A stretch of 64,000 nucleotides of DNA. It comes from Sphingobacterium arenae. GTDB lineage: Bacteria; Bacteroidota; Bacteroidia; Sphingobacteriales; Sphingobacteriaceae. Positions within the stretch are counted from its first letter, which is position 1; each line of letters begins with the position of its first letter. The stretch covers positions 62,001-126,000 of the forward strand of contig NZ_JACNYK010000007.1 in NCBI RefSeq assembly GCF_014692505.1, read 5' to 3'. The position numbers were made by a program, and so were the translations under genes. The notes beneath the pieces are model-generated. The model was not told the DNA's origin and did not search any database. It saw only the letters and a program-made list of their open reading frames with translations. Of this stretch, positions 17,275 to 26,089 are shown piece after piece.

Positions 17275-18591
17275 ATGGAGATATTATCATTACTTATCGT
17301 TGCGGTTTTATGCTGTATTATTTTAGGACTTCTTTGGCTGCTGGCCCAAAGGATACCGAGAAATGTTCTGCAACGAGCCGAACAGGAAAAAAATGTAACC
17401 GTAATCGAGTTAACCAAAGTGCAGGAAAGAGAGCGGATACTACAGCAAGGAAAAGAATTAGCGGAGCAGGCACTAGAATCCGAGCGACGTGAACGGGCAG
17501 CTATAGAACGTACACTAGAAGGTACGAACGCGTATTTGCAAGCACAACAAGAGAAATACCAAAGTCAGCAGGAAGAAATGCAGCAGTTGCGAAAGCAGTT
17601 CCACCTGGAGTTTCAGCAGATGGCGAATGCCATCCTCGAAGAAAAAACCCAGAAATTTACGGCCGTCAATCAACAACAATTGGATCAGATACTCACACCG
17701 TTAAAAGAAAAAATCAAAACGTTTGAGGATAAAGTAGAGCGAACTTACCAACAAGAAGCCGCCGAGCGGAACGTGTTGAAAGGCGTCGTGGAACAACTTA
17801 TGCAACAGAGTATGTTGATTAAAAACGAGGCGAACAATTTGACCAAAGCGTTGAAAGGCGATAATAAAAAACAAGGATATTGGGGAGAGATTATCCTAGA
17901 GCGGGTATTGGAACGTTCCGGTTTGGTAAAAGATCAAGAATATAAATTACAAGCAATCTTTGAGGAAGATAATAATCGGAAAATTCCAGATGCCGTTATC
18001 CTACTCCCCGATGATAAACATTTGGTTATTGATTCCAAAGTGTCGTTAACGGCCTACGAACGTTGGGCGAATGAAGAAGACGAAACAGAACAGGCATCGT
18101 ATTTGCGTCAACATGTACATTCGGTCGAGTCACATATTCGGCAGCTATCAGCAAAAAATTACCACGATCTATATGGTATCCATTCTCCAGATTTTGTGCT
18201 GCTGTTTATGCCGATAGAATCTGCCTTGAGTGTTGCAATCAAGGAAAAGCCAGACCTGTTTTCCGATGCCTGGGATAGGCGGGTCGTTATTGTAGGGCCA
18301 TCAACATTGTTGGCCACATTGCGTACGATTGCTAGTATATGGGTGCAAGAACGCCAAAACCGTAATGTCTTGGAGATAGCGAAAGAAGCAGGCCTACTAT
18401 ACGACAAGTTTGTAGGCTTTCTGAACGATATGCAACAACTAGAAACCCATCTGCAACGTGCATCCGAAAAACATCAGGACGCGATGCGAAAGTTGTCGGC
18501 TGGTACCGGAAATGTGATTAAGAAAGTAGAAAATTTGAAGCAACTCGGCGCAAAAGCACATAAGCAAATCGATCCAAAATATCTGGAGTAG
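17275..18591 (+). CDS. rmuC: DNA recombination protein RmuC
   Basis: A 438-residue protein with an N-terminal membrane segment (residues 5-26), a long Glu/Gln-rich coiled coil (about 30-150) and a nuclease-like core starting at GYWGEIILERVLERSGL, with VIDSKVSLTAYERW and the tail around GTGNVIKKVENLKQLGAK. RmuC limits inversions and rearrangements in E. coli; the PD-(D/E)XK-like core is consistent with DNA processing. Length and order fit the family. It is cotranscribed with the arginase-fold gene (10-base gap) and converges on ggt. Confidence 0.92.
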   Translation: MEILSLLIVAVLCCIILGLLWLLAQRIPRNVLQRAEQEKNVTVIELTKVQERERILQQGKELAEQALESERRERAAIERTLEGTNAYLQAQQEKYQSQQEEMQQLRKQFHLEFQQMANAILEEKTQKFTAVNQQQLDQILTPLKEKIKTFEDKVERTYQQEAAERNVLKGVVEQLMQQSMLIKNEANNLTKALKGDNKKQGYWGEIILERVLERSGLVKDQEYKLQAIFEEDNNRKIPDAVILLPDDKHLVIDSKVSLTAYERWANEEDETEQASYLRQHVHSVESHIRQLSAKNYHDLYGIHSPDFVLLFMPIESALSVAIKEKPDLFSDAWDRRVVIVGPSTLLATLRTIASIWVQERQNRNVLEIAKEAGLLYDKFVGFLNDMQQLETHLQRASEKHQDAMRKLSAGTGNVIKKVENLKQLGAKAHKQIDPKYLE

Positions 18592-18601
18592 AGAAGTCTT
18601 G

Positions 18602-20299
18602 TCAATATCCCGCGGCAACATCATCTCCACGCGGATCCGCGCCTGTCTGTAATTTCCCGTTAGGAAGGATGACAATATTTTCCATACGACCTATGGCTTG
18701 TCGTGGATAGAGCGTATAACCGTCGCGTTCTAAACTTTTACGGACAGGTTCGGCGATTGCTTTTCCTTCCATATCAATGCGATCAGGTTTCCATTGATGA
18801 TGGAAACGAGGTGCGTTTACAGACTCTTGTGCTCCCATACCAAATTCTAAGACATTCAGAATGCCCTGAAATACCGATGTAATGATTGTTGACCCGCCGG
18901 GTGTTCCAATGACCATCTTGAGCTGTCCATCCTGTTCGACAATGGTGGGAGTCATCGCACTTAACATCCTTTTTTGTGGTGCTATCGCGTTCGCTTTTCC
19001 TCCTAGTAGACCATACAAATTAGGTGTTCCCGGTTTTATAGAAAAGTCGTCCATCTCGTTGTTTAATAGGAATCCTGCATTATCTACCCACACATAAGCG
19101 CCATAAGACCCGTTAATAGTAGTCGTTATTGAAACCGCATTTCCGTCCTTGTCGACAATGCTAAAGTGGGTGGTTTCTTCCGATTCATAACCGGGAAAAG
19201 ATGATGCCTTAACGTCGGTACTGGGCGTTGCTTTGGCTAGATTTACTTTTGCCATCCGATCTTGATTTCGCTTTTTGTCTGTTAGATATTGTACCGGTAC
19301 GTTGTAGAAATCGGGATCGCCCAAATAGGAAGCCCGATCAGCGTATATACGCCGCTCAGCCTCTACCATTGCCCGTACTGTACTATCGGACTGAAAACCC
19401 CAAGCATGCAAGGGATATTGCTCCACCGATTGTAATAAAGCTACTAAGGCAACGCCACCACTAGAGGGGGGGGGCATGGAAATAATCTTGTAATCTTTAT
19501 AAGTTCCCACAATGGGTTCTCGCCAAACGGCATGATAGTTCGCTAAATCAGCATGCGTCATAATGCCGTTACCACGTTTCATTTCGGCAATAATAAAATC
19601 AGCCGTTTCTCCTTTATAAAAACCGTCTCGCCCTTGTTTTGCAATCCGTTTTAACGTGCTTGCCAGTTGTGTTTGTACAAATAAATCTCCGGTCTTCCAT
19701 TCTTCGTCCCGAAGAATGGCGGCTCCATTCGGATTAAACTTTTTAAACCGTTCTTGATAGCTGTTAAATTCTCTTGCTTGCTGGCTTGTTATGGAAAAAC
19801 CCTTTTCTGCAAGATCAATCGCCGGTTGGATGAGCTCTTTCCACGGCATGTTACCGTATTTTTTATGCGCCTCTTCCATGCCGGCAACGGAACCGGGTAC
19901 ACCTACCGCAAGTTGACCGTACAGGCTGAGGCCTGTAATGGGGTTCCCTTTTTTATCCAAATACATATCACGATGTGCCTGTTCGGGTGCTTTTTCGCGA
20001 AAATCAAGGGATGCAACATGACCATCCTTGCCCCGGTATACCATAAAGCCGCCACCGCCAATATTCCCGGCATTTGGATAAACTACGGCGAGCGCAAATT
20101 GTACCGCAACAGCAGCATCCACAGCATGGCCTCCTTTTTTAAGAATGTCTACGCCAATCTGAGAAGCCAACGGGTGAGCCGTGACGACTGCAGCATGGTT
20201 AAATTCCTGTTCGGCTATTGTATGCGGTTTAACTTGTGCTTTCGTATAGGGCCCTACTAAAAATAGGGTGACGGAAAAGATTGTATAAAGTAACTTCAT
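18602..20299 (-). CDS. ggt: Gamma-glutamyltransferase
   Basis: A 565-residue periplasmic proenzyme with signal peptide MKLLYTIFSVTLFLVGPYTKAQ. Autocleavage gives large and small subunits at the motif EETTHFSIVD; the new N-terminal nucleophile is Thr376. Other family motifs are GNIGGGGFMVYR, REKAP and MPPPSSGGVAL, and in the small subunit GTPGGSTIITSV. It hydrolyses or transfers the gamma-glutamyl group of glutathione and related peptides. The C-terminus GADPRGDDVAAGY is typical. It is monocistronic and divergent from the exonuclease/phosphatase-family gene. Confidence 0.95.
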   Translation of the reverse strand: MKLLYTIFSVTLFLVGPYTKAQVKPHTIAEQEFNHAAVVTAHPLASQIGVDILKKGGHAVDAAVAVQFALAVVYPNAGNIGGGGFMVYRGKDGHVASLDFREKAPEQAHRDMYLDKKGNPITGLSLYGQLAVGVPGSVAGMEEAHKKYGNMPWKELIQPAIDLAEKGFSITSQQAREFNSYQERFKKFNPNGAAILRDEEWKTGDLFVQTQLASTLKRIAKQGRDGFYKGETADFIIAEMKRGNGIMTHADLANYHAVWREPIVGTYKDYKIISMPPPSSGGVALVALLQSVEQYPLHAWGFQSDSTVRAMVEAERRIYADRASYLGDPDFYNVPVQYLTDKKRNQDRMAKVNLAKATPSTDVKASSFPGYESEETTHFSIVDKDGNAVSITTTINGSYGAYVWVDNAGFLLNNEMDDFSIKPGTPNLYGLLGGKANAIAPQKRMLSAMTPTIVEQDGQLKMVIGTPGGSTIITSVFQGILNVLEFGMGAQESVNAPRFHHQWKPDRIDMEGKAIAEPVRKSLERDGYTLYPRQAIGRMENIVILPNGKLQTGADPRGDDVAAGY

Positions 20300-20365
20300 G
20301 GAGACAAACCCGTTTATGGTATGTAAATATAGATTAAAAATATTTTTTTGTATAACTTAGTTGTC

Positions 20366-21133
20366 ATGAAGAAAATCATTTTCACCAGTATATTTTGTGT
20401 TTGTTTCATCTTACTCCATGCGCAGTCCGTTCGTGTATTATCGTATAACATACATCATGCTAACCCGCCGGCGCATGGGAATAAAATTGATTTGCCCCGC
20501 ATAGCGAAAGTTATTAAGGAATCTGGCGCTGACGTCGTGGGTATACAGGAAGTGGATGTTCGTGTATCGCGTTCGCAAATGGTCGATCAGGCAGAAGAAT
20601 TGGCGAACCTGACAGGAATGCATTATTTTTTCTCCAAAGGGATCGATTTAGAAGAAGGCGAATACGGCACATTAATCCTCACCAAGCATAAAATCGTGGG
20701 TCATAAACGATATGATTTGCCCATGGTCGAAAAAAGTGAAAACAGATCGCTCGCGGTCGTCGATGTGGAGCTGCCTAGTGGTGAAGTCCTGTCTTTTGCG
20801 AATACACATTTAGATTTAAAAGCGAAAAATAAAATTGCGCAGGCAAACTATATCAAAGAATTAGGTGCTAGAATAGAGAATCCCTTGATTCTTGTCGGGG
20901 ATTTCAATGCGAAGCCTACAGACGAGCCCATTAGCATTTTGGAAGAGCAATTTATCCGAAATACGACAACCAATGGGCCAACGCATCCAAACACGGAAGC
21001 AAAAAATGAAATTGATTATATCATGGTCGGAAAACAGACAAAATTCAGCTGGAAGACTTATAAAACAATTCCAGAAACGTATGCTTCTGATCATCTACCG
21101 GTATTTGCAGAAATTGAATTAACCCTACAATAA
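20366..21133 (+). CDS. Exported endonuclease/exonuclease/phosphatase family protein
   Basis: I choose ATG 20366 over the in-frame TTG 20348 because it gives a clean signal peptide (MKKIIFTSIFCVCFILLHAQ). The 255-residue product has the DNase I-like fold motifs: VLSYNIHH, GIQEVDVR with the metal Glu, ANTHLDLKAK, LVGDFNAKP, and the terminal ASDHLPVFAE with the Asp-His pair. Members cleave nucleic acids, phospholipids or sugar phosphates; the substrate here is unknown. Location is periplasmic or extracellular. Confidence 0.85.
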   Translation: MKKIIFTSIFCVCFILLHAQSVRVLSYNIHHANPPAHGNKIDLPRIAKVIKESGADVVGIQEVDVRVSRSQMVDQAEELANLTGMHYFFSKGIDLEEGEYGTLILTKHKIVGHKRYDLPMVEKSENRSLAVVDVELPSGEVLSFANTHLDLKAKNKIAQANYIKELGARIENPLILVGDFNAKPTDEPISILEEQFIRNTTTNGPTHPNTEAKNEIDYIMVGKQTKFSWKTYKTIPETYASDHLPVFAEIELTLQ

Positions 21134-21466
21134 TTTTTCGTTATTTTTATGTCTGTCGGCATCGCGAATAGATTTCTTCTCCAAGTTCTTTTGCAATGCA
21201 TCGGTGAGGTCTATGCCGGTTTGGTTTGCAAGACAGATAAGTACAAATAACACATCGGCCATTTCATCGGCCAGGTGAACCTCTTTATCTGATTTTTTAA
21301 ACGATTGTTCACCATATTGCCGAGCCATGATACGGGCCACTTCACCTACTTCTTCCATAAGCATGGCCGTATTCGTGAGCTCGTTAAAATAACGTACACC
21401 GGTAGTGTTAATCCATTTATCGACAAGATCTTGTGCTTCTTTTATAGTCATACCTTTAAATATCAT
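21125..21466 (-). CDS. MazG-like nucleotide pyrophosphohydrolase
   Basis: A 113-residue all-alpha NTP pyrophosphatase-like protein with EEVGEVARIM and the second metal-binding motif DEMADVLFVL. These enzymes hydrolyse non-canonical or excess NTPs to NMP and pyrophosphate. It shares one base with dtd upstream (start at 21466) and so is translationally coupled with it; both act in quality control. The 3' end overlaps the convergent exonuclease/phosphatase-family gene by 9 bases. Confidence 0.87.
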   Translation of the reverse strand: MIFKGMTIKEAQDLVDKWINTTGVRYFNELTNTAMLMEEVGEVARIMARQYGEQSFKKSDKEVHLADEMADVLFVLICLANQTGIDLTDALQKNLEKKSIRDADRHKNNEKLL

Positions 21467-21912
21467 TATTCATTTGTATCTAAAATAATCGTTACTGGTC
21501 CATCGTTACGCAAATCAATTTTCATATCTGCTCCAAAAACACCCATCTGCACTTGCTTATCCAATAACATCGATAAACGTTCACCCATGGCTTGGTACAA
21601 GGGTTCTGCTTTGTTGGGTTTTGCCGCGCGGATAAAAGAAGGTCGATTACCTTTCTTAGTCTGTGCGATTAACGTAAATTGCGATATAAGGAGAACATTG
21701 CCGCTTATATCTTGAACGGACTTGTTCATCAAGCCGGCATCGTCCGAAAAAATGCGAAGATTGACTAATTTTTGAGCTAGCCATTCTGCCTCTTTCTCGG
21801 TATCATCTTCCTCTACGCCCAATAATACCAATAACCCTTGTTGAATTGCTCCGGTATATATGCCATCTACTGTACACGAGGCTTGTGTAACCCGTTGTAT
21901 AACTGCTCGCAT
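21466..21912 (-). CDS. dtd: D-aminoacyl-tRNA deacylase
   Basis: A 148-residue enzyme that hydrolyses D-amino acids (and Gly from tRNA-Ala) mischarged on tRNA. Both signature motifs are present: SQFTL (LLISQFTLIAQT) and NDGPVT at the C-terminus, as well as MRAVIQRVTQASCTVDG at the start. Length is standard (145-150). It ends on the start codon of the MazG-like gene. The riboswitch-controlled TonB receptor gene ends 17 bases upstream on the same strand, so readthrough into dtd is possible. Confidence 0.95.
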   Translation of the reverse strand: MRAVIQRVTQASCTVDGIYTGAIQQGLLVLLGVEEDDTEKEAEWLAQKLVNLRIFSDDAGLMNKSVQDISGNVLLISQFTLIAQTKKGNRPSFIRAAKPNKAEPLYQAMGERLSMLLDKQVQMGVFGADMKIDLRNDGPVTIILDTNE

Positions 21913-21929
21913 GTTGCAAGATAAAAAAA

Positions 21930-24311
21930 TTAAAACCGGATATTCAATCCAAACAAGAAATTTGTTTCTGCTTGCGGATAATACGCATTGCCGTAAAGTC
22001 GTGTTCCACCAGGGGTAATGCCACCGTATGTATAACCGTGGGATTCATACTTTTCATTGAAAATATTGTGGATAGCTAAATTTGCATCTATATTTTCCAT
22101 ACCTAACAAAGCGAAATTATAGCGTACACGCAGATTGTTTACAAAGAAAGGGTCTACGCTGCGGTCTGCCGACTGTGTATTGTCCAAATATTGCCTAGAT
22201 ACATATTTGCTGGCGACACTAAACTCCAGTGGACGTATGGGGGAATAGGAAAGTTCATTGGACAAGATAACCGATGGAGAGAACGAGATGGTCGTGGAAC
22301 GATAGTGCTGTTCTACCTGTGGTTCGTCCAACTCATTCCAGTCTTCGTCCATTACCGTAAGATATTCCGTGTAGTTTTTGATTTTGTTTTCACTGAGGCC
22401 AGCTGTCGCTTTCCATCTAAACTGTTCCGATATCTGCCAAGCACCGTCCAGCTCTAGCCCGATACGGTAGCTCTCGGGTACATTCTCGCGAATTGAACCG
22501 CCGACGTTGTTGATTTCGCCGGTCTTGATAAGCTGATCTTTATAAAACATACCATACACATTAGCCCCAATATTGAGGGATTCTCGTCTCAAGCGGTATC
22601 CGGTTTCGATATTGTGCATTCTTTCGGCTTTTGGTCTTGCATTGGGCGAAGATTCCACATAATCATCGCGGACTGGTTCTTTGTTTCCGAACGCGTAGGA
22701 CACGTAGACATTTGTTGTTGGCGACAAGAGGTAGGTAGCACCTACTTTCGGATTAAAAAAGTGGTGTGTTACATTCACGTCCGCCAAGTCTAAGTTGTGG
22801 TTATATCCTTCAAAGGTATAATCTACATAACGGTATTGCAGGTCGGTGTACAATCGCATTGCCCCAAAGGCAGCATTCCATTTACCATATATATTGATGT
22901 CGTTTTTCTCCGCATCGTTGAAGTAGTACTTGTCACCGAGTTTACTGTCCGAAGCGTACTGTGCCCAGATGACTTCCCCATAATGATCGCCCCGATACTG
23001 GTTGGCGCCTCCACCCAAGATAAAGTTATGGTTTTTATTTAAGGTATGATTAATAGAGAAAACTGTCCCGTAGAAATAATTGTCCAACCAACGACGACGA
23101 ATTAGATCTGTGTTATTTATCGCAGTATCACCGATCGCGACAGGTTCCAAACCATAATCACTAAATAGCTCCTTTTCTTTATACTCTTCGTAATACCCCG
23201 CCCCTCGTGTATAATGCAAAGCCATGTTTAGCGTGGTTCGATCAGACGCAAAATAGTTGTAATGGAGATGGTGGTGTGTCTGCGTATAGTTATCTGTTTG
23301 ATTCTCGTAGGTAAAGCCGTTATAGCGACGGTTATCCGCTAGCATTTCTTCCGGCACGCCGTCCCAGGCCTGATAGGTTTTCTCTTTGCCAGAAAACACG
23401 GTGGCTTTCAAATGATGTTTCTGACCATAATAACCCGCATCGAAATAGAAAGATTTCAAGTCGGAGGTAGCCCGGTCTATGTATCCGTCGGAGCTAATCC
23501 GTGATAGTCGCGCATTAAATGCAAATTTATCTTGGATTAATCCTGAGCCGACTTTTACTGTGTTTTTCCATGTGTTGTAAGAGCCCGCACTATTGTTGAG
23601 CTCCGCATATGGCGTTTGTTCCAATGCATCCGACTGGATGTTCAATGAGGCACCAAAAGCTCCGGCGCCATTCGTCGACGTACCTATACCACGCTGTATT
23701 TGGATGCTTTGGGAACTCGATGCAAAGTCTGGTAAATTCACAAAAAAGGAGCCCATACTTTCCGCGTCATTTAAAGGAATACCATTTAGGGTGACATTGA
23801 TCCGTTGATTATCGGAGCCTCGAATGGTCATGTTCGTATAACCTACCCCCGCACCGGCATCTGAACCGATAACGACAGAAGGGGTTTGATCGAGTAAATA
23901 AGGGATATCCTGTGCCAAATTACTCCGACGGATATCTTCCTTTGATAGATTTTTGTACGTTGTGGCTGCATTATCCCCTGCGCGGGTAGCCATAACCTGT
24001 ACTTCATCTGCCATTCTCATTTCCAGATGTAATATTACGGTGATATCGTTCTGTTGATCAAGTGCAACGCGTGTCTGATAGGGAGTATATCCTATGTAAC
24101 GAACATGTAAGTTGGCTGATTCACCTGTTACCTCTGTAAAGGTGGCAATACCCTGTTGATCGCTGGTTTTTGTGTTTCCTTGAAAAACGACGGTCGCCCC
24201 TCGAAGAGGTTCGCGCTTTACGTCCAGTACACGCACGGTAAATGGAGTTTGCGTAAAAGCTACAACTACTCCGAAAAGCAGAACCATGGTCATTAATCCA
24301 TGTTTTAACAT
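21930..24311 (-). CDS. TonB-dependent receptor, predicted thiamine-related uptake
   Basis: A 793-residue outer-membrane receptor: signal peptide to about residue 20, a carboxypeptidase-regulatory-like domain (about 24-95; VLDVKREPLRGATVVFQGN), a TonB-box-like EVQVMATRA, a plug domain (IPYLLDQTPSVVIG, TIRGSDNQRINVTLNGIPLN), and a beta-barrel ending in NFLFGLNIRF with terminal Phe. The gene has a TPP riboswitch in its leader, so uptake of thiamine, thiamine phosphates or a precursor is inferred. A TPP-regulated receptor class has been predicted before in Bacteroidota by comparative genomics. No inner-membrane PnuT-like transporter is adjacent. Confidence 0.9.
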   Translation of the reverse strand: MLKHGLMTMVLLFGVVVAFTQTPFTVRVLDVKREPLRGATVVFQGNTKTSDQQGIATFTEVTGESANLHVRYIGYTPYQTRVALDQQNDITVILHLEMRMADEVQVMATRAGDNAATTYKNLSKEDIRRSNLAQDIPYLLDQTPSVVIGSDAGAGVGYTNMTIRGSDNQRINVTLNGIPLNDAESMGSFFVNLPDFASSSQSIQIQRGIGTSTNGAGAFGASLNIQSDALEQTPYAELNNSAGSYNTWKNTVKVGSGLIQDKFAFNARLSRISSDGYIDRATSDLKSFYFDAGYYGQKHHLKATVFSGKEKTYQAWDGVPEEMLADNRRYNGFTYENQTDNYTQTHHHLHYNYFASDRTTLNMALHYTRGAGYYEEYKEKELFSDYGLEPVAIGDTAINNTDLIRRRWLDNYFYGTVFSINHTLNKNHNFILGGGANQYRGDHYGEVIWAQYASDSKLGDKYYFNDAEKNDINIYGKWNAAFGAMRLYTDLQYRYVDYTFEGYNHNLDLADVNVTHHFFNPKVGATYLLSPTTNVYVSYAFGNKEPVRDDYVESSPNARPKAERMHNIETGYRLRRESLNIGANVYGMFYKDQLIKTGEINNVGGSIRENVPESYRIGLELDGAWQISEQFRWKATAGLSENKIKNYTEYLTVMDEDWNELDEPQVEQHYRSTTISFSPSVILSNELSYSPIRPLEFSVASKYVSRQYLDNTQSADRSVDPFFVNNLRVRYNFALLGMENIDANLAIHNIFNEKYESHGYTYGGITPGGTRLYGNAYYPQAETNFLFGLNIRF

Positions 24312-24374
24312 AAAAAAATAATTAAATGAAGTTAAACGTTCTATTGCCAGGGGTTAGCAACAGCTGATTATTTA

Positions 24375-24487
24375 ACTAACCTTCCCTACGCCAGCATTAT
24401 CTGGATCAGGTGCGTCTCGCTTAATCGCGAGACTGGGTATAATCTCAGCCCGTCTTTGCGTTTATTGAAAAAACAAGGCACCCCTTT
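24375..24487 (-). promoter_or_regulatory. TPP riboswitch (THI element)
   Basis: Read on the minus strand, the leader contains the conserved aptamer blocks in order: GGGGTGCC (about 24486-24479), GGCTGAGA with CTGAGA at 24448-24443, ACCC, a variable P3 hairpin with arms GTCTCGC and GCGAGAC, ACCTGATC (24411-24404), and GATAATGC-TGGCGTAGGGAA (ending at 24382). It lies 64 bases before the TonB receptor start. A downstream helix GGTTAG/CTAACC (24381-24376 with 24357-24352) could be part of the expression platform; it has no U-run, so control may be translational. Confidence 0.93.
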
Positions 24488-24581
24488 TCGATAAATACAA
24501 AACTAAAGATTAATTTGGTATAATCAAATTATGGCTTCATTTTTGATTACATATAGATAACAAATTATTTCAATTAGTTAA

Positions 24582-25751
24582 ATGAGGTATATTTCAGCAA
24601 GCATTGTGATTCCTGTAAAAGGGAGTTTCATGAGAAAAGGTGTCGTTGCTATGGATGAATATGGCGCGATCAAGGGTGTTTATGAGGAAACAGATCCAGC
24701 CGTATCGGATGTAAAAATAGAATTTTATGATGGCGTTTTAATACCCGGTTTTGTGAATACGCATTGCCATATCGAGCTGTCTCATATGCTTGGTAAAACA
24801 AAAAAAGGAACTGGACTGCCGCGCTTTTTGGCCGATGTTATGAAAAAGCGGGATACCAAAGAAAAAGATATTTTAGCAAAAATTCAGGCGGCCGATGAGA
24901 TGATGTTTAAAAACGGAATCCAGGCTGTGGGAGATCATGTTAATACCGAGTTGTCTGCGAAAACAAAAGCCGGTAGCCCAATCAAGTACCATACTTTCGT
25001 CGAAGTCATGGCGATGACCAAGGAAGATATCCAACCACGCGTGGATAAAGCACGTGACATCGAGTTTTATTTTGACGCTAACCACACTTCCATTACACCG
25101 CACGCGCCATATTCGTGTTCAAAAGAGCTGTTTAAGGCATTTCGTAAATTGGTGAATGAGGATAATATTTTGAGTGTGCACAATCAAGAAAGTGATGAGG
25201 AGAATAAGCTTTATCGCTATAGACAGGGAGAGTTCCTCGATTTTTACAAAGAAATGGGACTGCATGCAGATGCATTCAAAGCACAGGCGAGAAATTCCAT
25301 CCAATCCTATCTGACACACCTGTCGAAGAATAATCCCCTTATTTTGGTTCATAATACCTATATGTCGTTAAAGGATGTGGATTTTATTGAACGCTTGGGT
25401 AGAGATGTCTATTTCTGTATGTGTCCAAAATCCAACCTATTTATTGAAGGTAAATTGCCTAAAATACTCAATTTTATTCCCAATCAGAACCGTATGGTGA
25501 TCGGGACAGACAGCCTGGCTTCGAACGACACGTTGGATATATTAGAGGAACTGAAGGTGATTTCCTCACATTACAATCAACTGGATTTCTTACAAATTCT
25601 ACCTTGGGCAACGATTAATGGGGCAGAAGCATTAGGTCTTGCTGACGAGTTGGGGTCTATCGAAGTCGGAAAAACGCCAGGTCTAGTCTTGCTAGAGGGC
25701 ATGAATAACCTGCGTCTGACAGAACGGGTTACACTGAAAAGAATAGTTTAG
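24582..25751 (+). CDS. Amidohydrolase-superfamily deaminase-like protein
   Basis: A 389-residue metal hydrolase. The first metal motif is NTHCHIELSH, followed by HAPYSCSKELF, a downstream His in SVHNQESDEE, VHNTYMS, and the final metal Asp in IGTDSLASNDTL. This pattern fits the cytosine/adenosine/aminofutalosine deaminase branch (ATZ/TRZ-like amidohydrolases). The substrate is not known; no menaquinone-futalosine or purine genes are beside it. It is divergent from the riboswitch leader and 54 bases before the acylphosphatase gene. Confidence 0.82.
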   Translation: MRYISASIVIPVKGSFMRKGVVAMDEYGAIKGVYEETDPAVSDVKIEFYDGVLIPGFVNTHCHIELSHMLGKTKKGTGLPRFLADVMKKRDTKEKDILAKIQAADEMMFKNGIQAVGDHVNTELSAKTKAGSPIKYHTFVEVMAMTKEDIQPRVDKARDIEFYFDANHTSITPHAPYSCSKELFKAFRKLVNEDNILSVHNQESDEENKLYRYRQGEFLDFYKEMGLHADAFKAQARNSIQSYLTHLSKNNPLILVHNTYMSLKDVDFIERLGRDVYFCMCPKSNLFIEGKLPKILNFIPNQNRMVIGTDSLASNDTLDILEELKVISSHYNQLDFLQILPWATINGAEALGLADELGSIEVGKTPGLVLLEGMNNLRLTERVTLKRIV

Positions 25752-25805
25752 TTTTTTTCTATAAGAATTCGTGAATGCCCCGCATTTTCTCTAAGTTTGA
25801 CCGTG

Positions 25806-26084
25806 ATGAAACATCTTCGTATTACAGTTGCGGGCAAAGTGCAGGGCGTATATTATCGAGCGACATGTAAAGCTGTTGCTGATCAGCTTGGGCTTAAGGG
25901 ATTTGTCATGAACCAGCCCGATGGTTCGGTGTACATAGAGGCCGAAGGCAATGCCTTTGCGCTAGACGGTTTGTTGGAATTCTGCCGCGAGGGACCGGAT
26001 GGCGCAGAGGTTTCGGAGGTATCTGTTGTTGAAGAAGCCTTAAGGGGGTTTAAGAATTTTGTAGTCGTAAAAAAGAAAATATAG
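25806..26084 (+). CDS. Acylphosphatase
   Basis: A 92-residue enzyme when started at ATG 25806 (an in-frame GTG at 25803 and TTG at 25797 would add up to three residues). It has the catalytic Arg in GVYYRATCK and Asn in FVMNQPDGSVYIEAEG, the two active-site residues of acylphosphatases, which hydrolyse carboxyl-phosphate mixed anhydrides such as acetyl phosphate. It lies 5 bases before the flippase gene, suggesting cotranscription, though a functional link is not evident. Confidence 0.93.
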   Translation: MKHLRITVAGKVQGVYYRATCKAVADQLGLKGFVMNQPDGSVYIEAEGNAFALDGLLEFCREGPDGAEVSEVSVVEEALRGFKNFVVVKKKI

Positions 26085-26089
26085 CCGAC

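Noticed and set aside
1665..18600. The 10-base string GAGAAGTCTT right after two stop codons (1665-1674 and 18591-18600)
   Set aside because: Too short to claim as a repeat family; only two copies and no hairpin.
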